Part shown: one piece after another, positions 53,970-62,985 of the stretch
Position numbering within the stretch: the first letter of the stretch is position 1
Layout: each line of letters starts with the position of its first letter
Source of the DNA: Lacicoccus alkaliphilus DSM 16010
Lineage (GTDB): Bacteria; Bacillota; Bacilli; Staphylococcales; Salinicoccaceae
Direction: 5' to 3'
NCBI RefSeq assembly: GCF_900142805.1
Contig: NZ_FRCF01000002.1
Span: 496,001 to 560,000 of the forward strand
DNA: 64,000 bases
Made by a program: the position numbers and the translations under genes
The notes under the pieces: model-generated
Told to the model about the DNA's origin: nothing
Database searches by the model: none
What the model saw: the letters and a program-made list of their open reading frames with translations, nothing else

Positions 53970-54900
53970 CCGCCTCACCATAAGATGCCAGCACATCCAG
54001 GAAGATTTTCCAGAAAGTTTCCTCATCAACTCCGGTTGCGAATTTGACGTTTTCAGCCTTACCTGTCGTTTTGAGCAGGTCGACCACAGTCATGCCATAT
54101 GTCGCTTCACCTTTCGTTTCAATCGTTACATTGACATCTTCAAAAGTGAACATTTCGGGGTCGAGCAGATACATCGTCGTGCATGCGTCATGTATCGGTC
54201 CGCCTGGAAAGCCGAAATGGTTTTTGTAGGTCTCTGCAAAGAATATGAGCAGTTCTTTGACGAAGCCGGCGATATCGTTATCAATTTCAGCCACCCTGCT
54301 GATGACCGCTTCATCCGCAATAACCTGGTGAGTGACGTCAAGACCGAACATCGTGACAGGTACACCGCTCTCATAAACGACTTTCGCAGCCTCTGCATCC
54401 ACATAAATGTTGAACTCGGCTGCCGGTGTCCAGTTGCCGAATGTCCCGCCGCCCATCAGGACGATTTCATCAATATTGTCTTTAATTGACGGGTCCTTGA
54501 TCAGGGCAAGTGCTATGTTGGTGAGCGGTCCCGTCGGGACAAGCGTCACTTTCTCATCGCTCTTCCTGACTTCCCCGATGATGAAGTCCACCGCGTGCCC
54601 CGGTGACTTCTTTTTCTCGGGCGGGCTGAGCACAGGACCGTCGAGCCCCGTGTCCCCATGGATTTCAGGTGCAACTTCACTTTCCCTGACCAGCGGCCTC
54701 ACAGCACCTTCCACCACCGGTACATCGAGGTTGAGCATTTCACAGACCTGCAGTGCATTCCTTGTATTCTTATCCACTTCGACATTGCCGGCCACGGTCG
54801 TGATGCCGAGTATGTTCAGTTCACTTCTTTTTGATGCTCCAATGATGATTGATATCGCATCATCATGACCCGGATCGCAGTCCAATATTACATTTCTCAT
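53962..54900 (-). CDS. Inosine-uridine type nucleoside hydrolase
   Basis: A 312-residue nucleoside N-ribohydrolase. The calcium-binding motif is VILDCDPGHDDAI (about 4-16), with VPTGPLTNIALAL, MGGGTFGNWTPAAEFNIYVD, and the late GGPIHDACTTMYLLDP. It splits nucleosides into base and ribose, matching RihA/RihB/RihC; which nucleoside is preferred cannot be told. Its ribosome site AAAGGCTG is modest. Coupled to rbsK. Confidence 0.93.
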   Translation of the reverse strand: MRNVILDCDPGHDDAISIIIGASKRSELNILGITTVAGNVEVDKNTRNALQVCEMLNLDVPVVEGAVRPLVRESEVAPEIHGDTGLDGPVLSPPEKKKSPGHAVDFIIGEVRKSDEKVTLVPTGPLTNIALALIKDPSIKDNIDEIVLMGGGTFGNWTPAAEFNIYVDAEAAKVVYESGVPVTMFGLDVTHQVIADEAVISRVAEIDNDIAGFVKELLIFFAETYKNHFGFPGGPIHDACTTMYLLDPEMFTFEDVNVTIETKGEATYGMTVVDLLKTTGKAENVKFATGVDEETFWKIFLDVLASYGEADA

Positions 54901-54948
54901 TAAAATCAGCCTTTCGGATTTTAGTTAATCGTAGCATAATCCAACAAA

Positions 54949-54975
54949 AAAAGTCCTCTTTTTTAGAGGACTTTT
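54949..54975. terminator. Bidirectional terminator
   Basis: An 11-bp stem AAAAGTCCTCT/AGAGGACTTTT around a T-rich loop, upstream of the nucleoside hydrolase gene; a back-up for the SCO terminator. Confidence 0.85.
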
Positions 54976-55016
54976 AACTTTGATTCCCAGCTGTCACAGT
55001 TTGATTGCTGCCGGTA

Positions 55017-55038
55017 AAAGAGCAGAACCCTGCTCTTT
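55017..55038 (-). terminator. Terminator after the SCO gene
   Basis: AAAGAGCA and TGCTCTTT pair around GAACCC as read on the plus strand; TTTTACC follows on the minus strand, five bases past the SCO stop. Confidence 0.75.
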
Positions 55039-55042
55039 GATA

Positions 55043-55657
55043 TCAATCGGAATCCTTCTCTGCAGTCAATGTTGAGACATCATCCACAATTTCATTGACG
55101 GGAAAGCTCGTATCCCCTGTATCGAGCCCCGGATAGGATTTTCTGATCTTACCATCTGCATCAATCAGATAAAAGCTGGTCCCGTGCGTGACCTGATTGC
55201 TGCCTGACGGCGGCGGCGCCACGATCGTCTTGAAGTTCTGTTCTGCAAAACTGCGGATGAAGTCATAATCATACCCTGTCATCAAGTGCCACTCCGTCTC
55301 TTCAGGCACGTCATAATAACTTAAGTAATCAGCCAGAGCTTCAGGGGTGTCATTATCCGGATCGACCGTGAAGCTGAGGACCCCGTAATCTTCAATGCCT
55401 CGTTCTTCAAGCTCTTGGGTGACGTGGGTCATATTAGCTGTCATTGGAGGACACACTGTTGCACAGTTTGTAAATATGAAGTCAAGCAGCCATACTTGCC
55501 CTTCCATATCCTCTCTTTCAAACGTTTCATCATTTTGATTCGTCACTGAGTAGTCCTGTATTTCATTGCCAAAACTGGCCATCGTTTCAACATCCGAATC
55601 ACTGCAGGCACCAAGCAACAATGAAGAGATCAGTGCAAACAAAATAAAGTTCTTCAA
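55043..55657 (-). CDS. SCO1/SenC-family copper chaperone lipoprotein
   Basis: A 204-residue lipoprotein: signal peptide with lipobox LLGAC (Cys about 18) and a thioredoxin-like SCO domain with the copper motif TNCATVCPPM (Cys-x3-Cys) and the distant His in VTHGTSFYLID. SCO proteins mature the CuA centre of cytochrome oxidases; the CuA subunit CbaB in this window is the obvious client. I start at TTG 55657 (MKNFILFALI), six bases after GGAGGG; an earlier frame start lies before that site. Confidence 0.93.
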   Translation of the reverse strand: MKNFILFALISSLLLGACSDSDVETMASFGNEIQDYSVTNQNDETFEREDMEGQVWLLDFIFTNCATVCPPMTANMTHVTQELEERGIEDYGVLSFTVDPDNDTPEALADYLSYYDVPEETEWHLMTGYDYDFIRSFAEQNFKTIVAPPPSGSNQVTHGTSFYLIDADGKIRKSYPGLDTGDTSFPVNEIVDDVSTLTAEKDSD

Positions 55658-55753
55658 TCCATTCCCTCCATATTTCAATTACTTCTAATATAACAAATTA
55701 AAAACGTTGATTGGCCTCATCATTGTGAATTTAATATGTCATTGAGGTATTTA

Positions 55754-57172
55754 TCACGTTTCTGTCATTTTTGCACCGGGCTGTTCCTTCAGGAAGAAAG
55801 CCATGACAAGACCGATGAAGGCAAGCACTGCGGCCACGATGAAGGAGACGTTGACTCCCATGATCTCTTCTGCAGTCGTGGGTGCTCCGCCTGCGGAAAA
55901 ATTGAAGGCAAACCCCGTCATCACTGTGATGAGGAGAGCGGTGAACAGTGAACTGCCGATCTGCCTCATCGTGTTATTGATGGAGGTGCCATGGGGCAGC
56001 AAATGTTCCTCCAATGCATTCATGGCAAACGTGGTGAGCGGCATCATGGATAAACCGGCCCCGACCAGCCGGAACGCATAGACGATTGTGATGTAGGTCC
56101 AGGATGTGTTTTCATCCAGCAACGCCAGCATGACCGAGGTGATTAAAATGATCCCCATTGAAGTGAAAGTCAGCAGCCTGATGCCGTACTTGTCAAATAA
56201 AAACCCGGCAGCCAGGCCGAAGGATCCCATCATCAAAGCACCGGGGAGCAGCGCAAGACCTGACTCGAACGCTGTATATCCAAGCATATCCTGCATCAAC
56301 ACCGGCAGGATGTTGTTTGCACTCACCATCGAGGTGAAGACGATCACACCGATTAAAGTGCTGAGCAGAAAATATTTGTTCTTGAAGACCCTGAGCTCGA
56401 GGAGCGGGATATCCAGCCGCAGCTGTCGGCGCACAAATATGACGACGATTGCCGCGCCGATGAGAATCGGTAAAATGGTCCCGGGTTCCATCCACCCGCT
56501 TATCCCTGCAACCGAGAATCCGTACAGCATACCGCCGAAACCGAGTGTGGAGAAGATGATGGATATGTAATCCACCGGCGGATCTGTGGTTTCTGTGACG
56601 TTCCTCATGAATCTGTACGCAAACAAAATATTCACTGCAGCAAAAGGTGCGATGATGAAAAAGACTGTACGCCACGGCCAGATTTCAACGATATAGCCTG
56701 ATAATGAAGGGCCGATGGCCGGCGCAAAGCCGATGATCAGGCCGAACAGCCCCATCGCACGGCCGCGCTTTTCCGGTGCAAACATTTTGAGCAGCACCAC
56801 CTGGGTCAGCGGCATCATGATGCCCGCCGCTGCCGCCTGGACAATGCGCCCTGTAAGCAGTATGCCGAAGGAAGGGGCAACGGCAGCGATGACAGTGCCG
56901 ATGGTGAATAAGGTCATGCCGAATAAATATAATTTTCTCGTTGTGAATTTATTGATTAAAAATGCAGTCACTGGTATCATAATCCCGTTCACCAGAAAGA
57001 AACCGGTCGTCAGCCACTGGGCGGTGCTGAAGGGGATCTCCAGATCTTCCATGATGGATGGTACAGCCGTGACCAGCAATGTCTGGTTCAATATGGCGAT
57101 AAAGGCACCAAAAAGTAAATTTGCGACAACGAAGTTCCTCTCATTGAAAAACTTCGACAGTTTATTCTCCAT
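55754..57172 (-). CDS. MFS drug:proton antiporter, DHA2 (14 TM) family
   Basis: A 472-residue MFS exporter with 14 helices of the EmrB/QacA group: NQTLLVTAVPSIMEDLEIP in helix 1 with STAQWLTTGFFLVNG, loop motif FLINKFTTRKLYL, GRIVQAAAAGIMMPL and motif C GFAPAIGPSLSGYIVE. Likely exports hydrophobic or lipid-like toxicants; the natural substrate is unknown. Ribosome site AGAAGTG is weak. Stands alone. Confidence 0.9.
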   Translation of the reverse strand: MENKLSKFFNERNFVVANLLFGAFIAILNQTLLVTAVPSIMEDLEIPFSTAQWLTTGFFLVNGIMIPVTAFLINKFTTRKLYLFGMTLFTIGTVIAAVAPSFGILLTGRIVQAAAAGIMMPLTQVVLLKMFAPEKRGRAMGLFGLIIGFAPAIGPSLSGYIVEIWPWRTVFFIIAPFAAVNILFAYRFMRNVTETTDPPVDYISIIFSTLGFGGMLYGFSVAGISGWMEPGTILPILIGAAIVVIFVRRQLRLDIPLLELRVFKNKYFLLSTLIGVIVFTSMVSANNILPVLMQDMLGYTAFESGLALLPGALMMGSFGLAAGFLFDKYGIRLLTFTSMGIILITSVMLALLDENTSWTYITIVYAFRLVGAGLSMMPLTTFAMNALEEHLLPHGTSINNTMRQIGSSLFTALLITVMTGFAFNFSAGGAPTTAEEIMGVNVSFIVAAVLAFIGLVMAFFLKEQPGAKMTET

Positions 57173-57206
57173 GTTGACACTTCTTTCTTAAATCAGAAAT
57201 AAAGCA

Positions 57207-60191
57207 CTATATGTTGAATGTGGCTGTACTCATTTCATCTTCGGATTTGACTTCCAGGATATGGTGCAATTGCTCTTTCAATTCAGTCACATGGGAAATG
57301 ATACCTATCGTCTTCCCCCCGGACTGAAGATCGATCAAGGTCGAGATCGCTATTTCCAGCGTTTCTTTATCCAGTGTACCAAAACCTTCATCGATAAACA
57401 TGGTGTCGAGGTGGATGCCGCCCGCTTCCTGCTGTACCGCTTCGCTGAGTGCAAGCGCAAGGGACAGGGACGCCTGGAAGGTTTCGCCGCCCGACAATGA
57501 AGATATATGCCTCGCGGAGTTATTGTAATAATCGAACACTTCAATATCCAGTCCGGTTTTGCGCCTGGACGCAGCCCGGCTGCGGATCAGGGCATATCTG
57601 TGATTCGTCATCTCCAGAAGACGGCTGTTTGCGATGTTCAATATTTTCTCAAGGAAATAAGTCAGCACATAACGTTCCAGTGAAATCTTACTGTGGTTGT
57701 TGCCCGTCACTTTCTGAAACAGCTCATGGACCGCCTGATACCGCTCTTTCTTCGTCTCATAATCCCCGATGTATGTTGAGACAGTCTCAAAAACGCGCTG
57801 GAACTGGCGGATATCATTATGCAGCACGGCAAGCTCCGTCTGCAGCCGCTCCAGTTCGTCATCAGCCTGCCCGACCATTGCCCGATCTTCTTTGAGGTCA
57901 AAGGACTCCCCGTGCGATAATTCCTTTTTGATGGCATCGATCTGGGTCTCAATGGATGATTTTTCACGGTGGAAGTCATGTACTTCCTGCTCTTTGGCTT
58001 CCATATCGTGCATACTCAATAACTGATGGAGTTCAGCCCTGTCGATGAACGGCTCTTTGTCAAGAAAGTCATCCACCACCGCACTCAAGCCACTGATCGT
58101 CTCCTTGTCCCCGTCCATCATCTCCTTCAGGTGCCTCATGGACTGGGACAACATCGTCAAATCCTGATTCAGGGCATCACGGCGTGCCTCCAGAGATTCT
58201 TTATGCTGCCTGTATGCTTCAGCTTCTTTTTTGGAGTGCTCCATATGGTATTTGAACTCACTGTAATCATCAAAACCGGTTTCGCGACTGAAATCTTTCA
58301 GATGCTCCTCAAGCTGTCCGATCCTGTTTCCGGTCTTCTCGATTTCAATGTTCCCTTTATGGAGCAGGTTGGACTTTTCATCCCGTTCTGTTTGAATCGT
58401 CTCTTTTCTTTCCAGTCTGTTTTTTATATCTTTCAGTTCCCCGTCGGCTTCAGACACAGAGGCTTTGATGACCTCAAGCTCTTCCGCCAGCTTGTCGTAA
58501 GGCAGACGTTCTGCATCCTGCAACAGTTTCACGTACATTCTCTCTTCATGACGGAGCGATTCATTTTCATCCTTCAACTTCTCAAGGCGGGCATTCAGCG
58601 TGCTGATATGCTCTTCCTCCGCCTCGCTCATATAATACGGCGCGTCCGGCATTTCCTCCACCGTCTTCTGACAGACTGGACACGCCCCGCCGACTTCCAG
58701 GTGACTGAACAGGTGCTCGATATGTTCCCGGTCTTCTTTCTTGAATTTGCTGTGAACAGTGGATTTCACGCTCTCGAGCGACTGTTCACACTCATGACGA
58801 TTATTTTCATTGATGCGTAATTTCTCTTTTATGGCGTTGATTTCACTGTCGTAGCCGATGTATTTCCCTTCCTGCTCCAGTGCCCTTTTGAGCGCCTGCT
58901 GTTCAAGTTCCAGAGCATGCTTCCCCGATGTGAGCGTTTCAAAATCCTCATGAGAAACAGTCAGTGTCTCAAGCGCCTCACCGAGCGATGCATATTCATC
59001 ATTCAATTTTCTGCATGACTGCCTGAGCTGTTCCAACTCCTTATTCAACCAATCAATACGCTTTGGAAGGGTCTCGAATCTATCATCCAAAAATCGTTCA
59101 TTACGCGTGATGAAGCGCTCACTTTCATTGATTTTGCATTCATTACTTCCGAGGATGGACAATTCTTCCTGAAGTGCCGCGTACTCCTCCTCAATTTTGT
59201 CATGATCCGAATTCAATTCTTCAAATTTATCTTCCGATTTTATGAGCTGGGTCTTGAGTTCCTGCTCACGTTTCAGTTCAAAACTGATTGCAGAAACCCT
59301 TTTATAATCGGCGATTTCCCCTTCCATCAGCCGGATGCTCCCCGACCGGTTTTCAAGCCTTTCCTGCTGCCCGGTCAATTCCTGAAGTTTGGCCACTTTT
59401 TCATTATGTGCGGTTTTATTGTTCAATTCTTCCTGCAGCGCGTTGCGTTTTGCCCTTGCCGCCCGGATTCTCCCTTCCAGTCCGCCTGACTCAAGACGGG
59501 CCCCTTCAATCTTCTTTTCAAGAAAGGTGAGTCTGTGGTGGAAGCTCGGATGCTCTTCACTGTCAGGCAATGTGCTCAGCTGTTCTGAAATCTTTGCTTC
59601 GAGGTGATGCATTTCGGTCTGCACATTCCTCTCAAGGTCCCTCAGCTTCAGTTCAAAATGCACAAAGCGTTCCGTGCGGAACAGCGTCCTTAATATTTTC
59701 TGTTTCTCTTCACTTGTCGAGACAAGCAGTCTTTTGAATTCCCCTTGTGGAAGGATCAGTATCTGTCTGAACTGTTCAGCCGTCAACTGGATGATTTCTA
59801 TGATTTTGTTCGTCACGCCGGTCACGGAACTTTCGAGCACAGTGCCATCTTCTGCATAAAGTGCCGCTTTCGAAGGGACTTTGGATTTCCTGCCTTCCTT
59901 GCTGAAGCTGAGTTCCCGCTCCACTTTATATTTTTGCCCGCCTATTTTAAATTCCAGGCTCACCCTCGATACGTCCTCGTCTGTTGCAAACTGGCTCCTG
60001 ACCGAATCCTCATCCCGGTCCTTGGTGGAAGTCTGACCGTACAGACCGAATGTGATCGCATCGAAGATCATCGTCTTGCCGGACCCTGTCTTACCGCTGA
60101 TGAGGAACATCTGACCCTCCACACTTCTGAAGTCGATCGTTTCATTTTTGAAAGGGCCGAAATGTTCCATCTCCAATTTAATGGGCTTCAT
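57207..60191 (-). CDS. sbcC: Exonuclease subunit SbcC (SMC-like ATPase)
   Basis: A 994-residue Rad50-like ATPase. It has Walker A ISGKTGSGKTMIFDAITFG (about 30-48), long coiled coils, the zinc hook CPVC at about 501-504, the signature SLSGGETFQASLSLALALSE and Walker B DTMFIDEGFGTLD near the end. With SbcD it opens hairpins and clears protein-blocked DNA ends. I start at 60191 (MKPIKLEMEHFGPF); the longer frame lacks a ribosome site. It overlaps sbcD by 14 bases. Confidence 0.95.
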   Translation of the reverse strand: MKPIKLEMEHFGPFKNETIDFRSVEGQMFLISGKTGSGKTMIFDAITFGLYGQTSTKDRDEDSVRSQFATDEDVSRVSLEFKIGGQKYKVERELSFSKEGRKSKVPSKAALYAEDGTVLESSVTGVTNKIIEIIQLTAEQFRQILILPQGEFKRLLVSTSEEKQKILRTLFRTERFVHFELKLRDLERNVQTEMHHLEAKISEQLSTLPDSEEHPSFHHRLTFLEKKIEGARLESGGLEGRIRAARAKRNALQEELNNKTAHNEKVAKLQELTGQQERLENRSGSIRLMEGEIADYKRVSAISFELKREQELKTQLIKSEDKFEELNSDHDKIEEEYAALQEELSILGSNECKINESERFITRNERFLDDRFETLPKRIDWLNKELEQLRQSCRKLNDEYASLGEALETLTVSHEDFETLTSGKHALELEQQALKRALEQEGKYIGYDSEINAIKEKLRINENNRHECEQSLESVKSTVHSKFKKEDREHIEHLFSHLEVGGACPVCQKTVEEMPDAPYYMSEAEEEHISTLNARLEKLKDENESLRHEERMYVKLLQDAERLPYDKLAEELEVIKASVSEADGELKDIKNRLERKETIQTERDEKSNLLHKGNIEIEKTGNRIGQLEEHLKDFSRETGFDDYSEFKYHMEHSKKEAEAYRQHKESLEARRDALNQDLTMLSQSMRHLKEMMDGDKETISGLSAVVDDFLDKEPFIDRAELHQLLSMHDMEAKEQEVHDFHREKSSIETQIDAIKKELSHGESFDLKEDRAMVGQADDELERLQTELAVLHNDIRQFQRVFETVSTYIGDYETKKERYQAVHELFQKVTGNNHSKISLERYVLTYFLEKILNIANSRLLEMTNHRYALIRSRAASRRKTGLDIEVFDYYNNSARHISSLSGGETFQASLSLALALSEAVQQEAGGIHLDTMFIDEGFGTLDKETLEIAISTLIDLQSGGKTIGIISHVTELKEQLHHILEVKSEDEMSTATFNI

Positions 60192-61287
60192 TTTGACCAC
60201 CTCCGAAATGCTCTTTGAAAATCCCCATTTCAATTTCTGTAGGCGGCCGTTTGGCGACTTCTTCTATGAAGGATGCATAGATGTCATAGTCACTCGTTTC
60301 CTTCATATCAATCGTCGTCATATTGAAGCCGTGATCTTCCGTTTTCACTTTCAATTCCAGTGTGTTCGGGTAGATCATCCTGATCTTCGACATGGGCTCC
60401 TTGACATGGCTCAGATTGCTCAAGATGAATTTGAAGTATGCGCTCTTATCTTTGAAATCGATCCTTTCATTGATCAGATCATCAAAATCCCCTTCATATT
60501 CAACGATGTCATGTTTCGGCGGCAATGGTATGAACTTCACTGTCCCTTCGTCCGTGTCCAGCCATCTGAAACCTTTGGGCTGATTCACTTCATTGAAGGA
60601 ATACTTGAGCAATGAACCGCTGTAGTGAATCTTTTCATGGTTGATTGCAAACGGGTGATGCAGATGCCCCAGCAGCACATGATCAAAATCCCGGAAGACA
60701 TCACTGCTCACCTCTTCCGACATCCCGATGGAGAGCGCACGCTCGGAATCACTCTGTTTGCCTTCCTGGATGAACAGATGTCCGATCAGGATATTCTTCC
60801 GGGTGGGGTCTGGACCCATCCTCTCCACAATATGTTCATAAACATCCTGATGTGTACGAAGGCTGCTCTCACCAAAATACTGCCTTGCCTCCAAAACATC
60901 TATATGCGGTACCAGATGAAAATCGATGCCGCCTATGGTGACCGGGGTGAAGACTTCTTCTATCGCCGTATGTATGTATAGGTCCGTCGCCTTGAACCAT
61001 GCCGAGCCATAATCAAGCAAAGCCCTGGAATCATGGTTGCCGCTGTTCATCAGCACCGGGATGCCCATTTCGACATTCATCTTATGGAGGTAGCGGTTGA
61101 CAAGATTGAGCGCCTCCCTCGGCGGGTTGCTTCTGTCATAGATATCCCCTGCTATCACGATGATATCGGGTTTCATTTCTTTTATATGTCCAATCAGCTG
61201 GTCCAGTACAAACTCCTGATCTTCCATCAGGTCCCTGCCGTTTAATTTTTTTCCGATATGCCAGTCGGCGGTATGTAGAATTTTCAT
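60178..61287 (-). CDS. sbcD: Exonuclease subunit SbcD (Mre11-like nuclease)
   Basis: A 369-residue calcineurin-fold nuclease with all phosphodiesterase motifs: ILHTADWHIGK, VIAGDIYDRSNPP, LMNSGNHDSRALL, and DHVLLGHLHHP. It provides the manganese-dependent nuclease of SbcCD. TTGAGGTG precedes ATG 61287. Coupled to sbcC. Confidence 0.95.
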   Translation of the reverse strand: MKILHTADWHIGKKLNGRDLMEDQEFVLDQLIGHIKEMKPDIIVIAGDIYDRSNPPREALNLVNRYLHKMNVEMGIPVLMNSGNHDSRALLDYGSAWFKATDLYIHTAIEEVFTPVTIGGIDFHLVPHIDVLEARQYFGESSLRTHQDVYEHIVERMGPDPTRKNILIGHLFIQEGKQSDSERALSIGMSEEVSSDVFRDFDHVLLGHLHHPFAINHEKIHYSGSLLKYSFNEVNQPKGFRWLDTDEGTVKFIPLPPKHDIVEYEGDFDDLINERIDFKDKSAYFKFILSNLSHVKEPMSKIRMIYPNTLELKVKTEDHGFNMTTIDMKETSDYDIYASFIEEVAKRPPTEIEMGIFKEHFGGGQNEAH

Positions 61288-61319
61288 GATCAACACCTCA
61301 AAATCAATTATACTAAAAA

Positions 61320-61345
61320 AACGCCCCAATAAAAATCAGGGCGTT
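61320..61345 (-). terminator. Terminator of the three-gene small-protein unit
   Basis: AACGCCC and GGGCGTT pair around a 12-base loop, followed on the minus strand by TTTTTTAG. The YvrJ stop codon lies in the loop. Confidence 0.85.
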
Positions 61346-61467
61346 ACATTTTGGAGCTGTCGGATAGTGATGATCAGGTCATCAAGTTTCCTTTCCATCC
61401 TGTGCAGAAGGAAAAATGTAATCACTACCGGGAAACCGACATCGCTCACCAGAGGAATCCAGTCCAT
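61336..61467 (-). CDS. YvrJ-family small membrane protein
   Basis: A 43-residue protein starting MDWIPLVSDVGFPVVITFFL, with one membrane helix (about 8-22) and a short amphipathic tail (RMERKLDDLI). This D/N-VGFPVV helix followed by a charged heptad tail is the YvrJ pattern. Its start overlaps the DUF2922 stop (TGATG). Function unknown. Last gene of a conserved trio. Confidence 0.8.
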   Translation of the reverse strand: MDWIPLVSDVGFPVVITFFLLHRMERKLDDLIITIRQLQNVTP

Positions 61468-61679
61468 CAGATGATGATTTGTGTTTCAGTGCTGACGACT
61501 TTGGCGGACTCGACATTGACCGGCTTCCCCTGTGTCGGGTCGAGCGCATTGGAGGCGATGAGTTTATCAGCAGCCTCAAGCAGTTCCGTTTCTGTCAATC
61601 CTTCATCCGGATTGCGGAAATTCATCGTAAAACGTCTGTTGGCATCCGTGTTGAATACGACAACCAGTCTTTTCTCCAT
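61467..61679 (-). CDS. DUF2922-family small protein
   Basis: A 70-residue DUF2922 protein: VVVFNTDANRRFTMNFRNP, GLTETELLEAADKLI and the end ESAKVVSTETQIII. Unknown role. It sits between DUF1659 and YvrJ genes, an arrangement repeated in many Firmicutes, so the three small proteins probably act together. Confidence 0.82.
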   Translation of the reverse strand: MEKRLVVVFNTDANRRFTMNFRNPDEGLTETELLEAADKLIASNALDPTQGKPVNVESAKVVSTETQIII

Positions 61680-61703
61680 ATTAAAACCCTTCCTTCATCA
61701 GAT

Positions 61704-61904
61704 TTAGCCGATCACGTATGTTTCTTCTTTCTCGACGATGGCGTAGACATCGTGCGTCAGTGCTTCAAAAACTTCCTTGACCTGGTTGATTGCGTCATTG
61801 TCCGCCCCGATATCTATATTCGGTACTGTGCGGTAACGCAGTGACTCCCTGCCCTCTCCATCCGTAGCCAGATAATAGAACCTTGCGCTTGTACTTTTAT
61901 GCAT
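61704..61904 (-). CDS. DUF1659-family small protein
   Basis: A 66-residue DUF1659 protein starting MHKSTSARFYYLATDGEG, with the family stretch RYRTVPNIDIGADNDAINQV and the end VYAIVEKEETYVI. Function unknown. ATG 61904 follows GAGGTG. First gene of the DUF1659-DUF2922-YvrJ unit, divergent from the DUF2621 gene. Confidence 0.8.
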   Translation of the reverse strand: MHKSTSARFYYLATDGEGRESLRYRTVPNIDIGADNDAINQVKEVFEALTHDVYAIVEKEETYVIG

Positions 61905-61994
61905 GTGCTTCACCTCCTCGTCCTATATATCGTCACAAATCCGTATATGGACATATTTCATTTTTACCAATATAATGATGGTGAGGTGAAGGGT

Positions 61995-62492
61995 ATGACT
62001 GATACGTTGTTCATGTGGGGGATTACCCTGTGGATGTTCATAATGGTCGGCTTGTTTTTTATAGGCGGATTTTTCATGTTCAGGAAATTTTTAAGAAGGA
62101 TGCCGAAGGAAGACGGTTACAGCGAACTCGACTGGCAGGATTATTATATAGAAAAGGCGCTGCCGCTCTGGAACGACGATACGAAAGCTCTTTTGAATGA
62201 ACTCGTGAGCCCCGTGCCGGAACTGTTCAGGCAGGTCGCCAAAGAGAGGATCGCCGGGAGGATATCAAAGATTGCGCTGGATGAAGGTGTGGAAGAGATC
62301 GAACTCGATCAGATCATGAAAGGTTACATCATAGCGACACCGAAAAAGGATCACCGGTTCATGAAGAAAAAACTGGAGCAGCTGGGGATAGACTATTCCC
62401 CGTATGAGGAACTCTTCCAATATGCAGATGATGAAAAAGAGAAGTTTTCAATATTCGAACAGACGGAAAGAGTAAAGCAGCTGGCTAAATAG
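61995..62492 (+). CDS. DUF2621-family membrane protein
   Basis: A 165-residue protein with one N-terminal membrane helix (about 8-28, GITLWMFIMVGLFFIGGFFM) and a soluble domain (LDWQDYYIEKALPLW, RQVAKERIAGRISKIAL, GYIIATPKKDHRF). This is the DUF2621 pattern (YneK of Bacillus), which lies near ccdA and yneJ there too. The start at 61995 follows GAGGTGAAGGGT. Its last eight bases overlap the convergent ccdC. Confidence 0.8.
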   Translation: MTDTLFMWGITLWMFIMVGLFFIGGFFMFRKFLRRMPKEDGYSELDWQDYYIEKALPLWNDDTKALLNELVSPVPELFRQVAKERIAGRISKIALDEGVEEIELDQIMKGYIIATPKKDHRFMKKKLEQLGIDYSPYEELFQYADDEKEKFSIFEQTERVKQLAK

Positions 62493-62973
62493 CCCGCTGC
62501 TTTTTAAAATTCCTGTATTTGATGAGCATGGATGAACGCCATACCACAATCATGATGAAGGCCAGAAGGAAGAACATCCCCCCGATTTCACCAGGCGTAA
62601 TGGATATGGACAGTATGGATTTCAATCCTATCCTCAATATCAGCAATGCAAATAATATGCCGATGAACCATTTGGATGGTTTTACATATAGTTCTTCATC
62701 TTTTTCCTCATATCGTGTGGTGAACACCAGAAGCAAAGAAAATATCAGACCGATGACGAGTGCTTCCAATATCTCTACAACCGATAACCGGAAGTAGGGA
62801 AATACATACATCAGGGCACCCGTCGACATCATTACAGGTGGTATGAGGATTTTTTTTAGGCTGAGCGGCCGTGCCGATGCCTTCTGGCGCACAAAGATCA
62901 CTCCGATGCCCATGAAGACCGCCATGATGGAAGCAAGTGTGAACAACAACATTTCCAAATCTATATCAGACAT
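62485..62973 (-). CDS. ccdC: CcdC-family membrane protein
   Basis: A 162-residue protein with about five membrane helices, of the CcdC (YneJ, DUF1453) family; key stretch IFVRQKASARPLSLKKILIPP is cut here: note VRQKASARPLSLKK (about 28-41) and YEEKDEELYVKPSKWF. It follows ccdA by 12 bases as in Bacillus, where the cluster serves cytochrome c biogenesis and sporulation. Its own role is not known. AGAGGGTGG precedes the ATG. Confidence 0.85.
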   Translation of the reverse strand: MSDIDLEMLLFTLASIMAVFMGIGVIFVRQKASARPLSLKKILIPPVMMSTGALMYVFPYFRLSVVEILEALVIGLIFSLLLVFTTRYEEKDEELYVKPSKWFIGILFALLILRIGLKSILSISITPGEIGGMFFLLAFIMIVVWRSSMLIKYRNFKKQRAI

Positions 62974-62985
62974 TTGACCACCCTC

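Noticed and set aside
53389-54489. Long plus-strand open frame of 366 codons
   Set aside because: Antisense to rbsK and the nucleoside hydrolase gene, both with intact motifs; low-complexity Ser/Leu-rich product.
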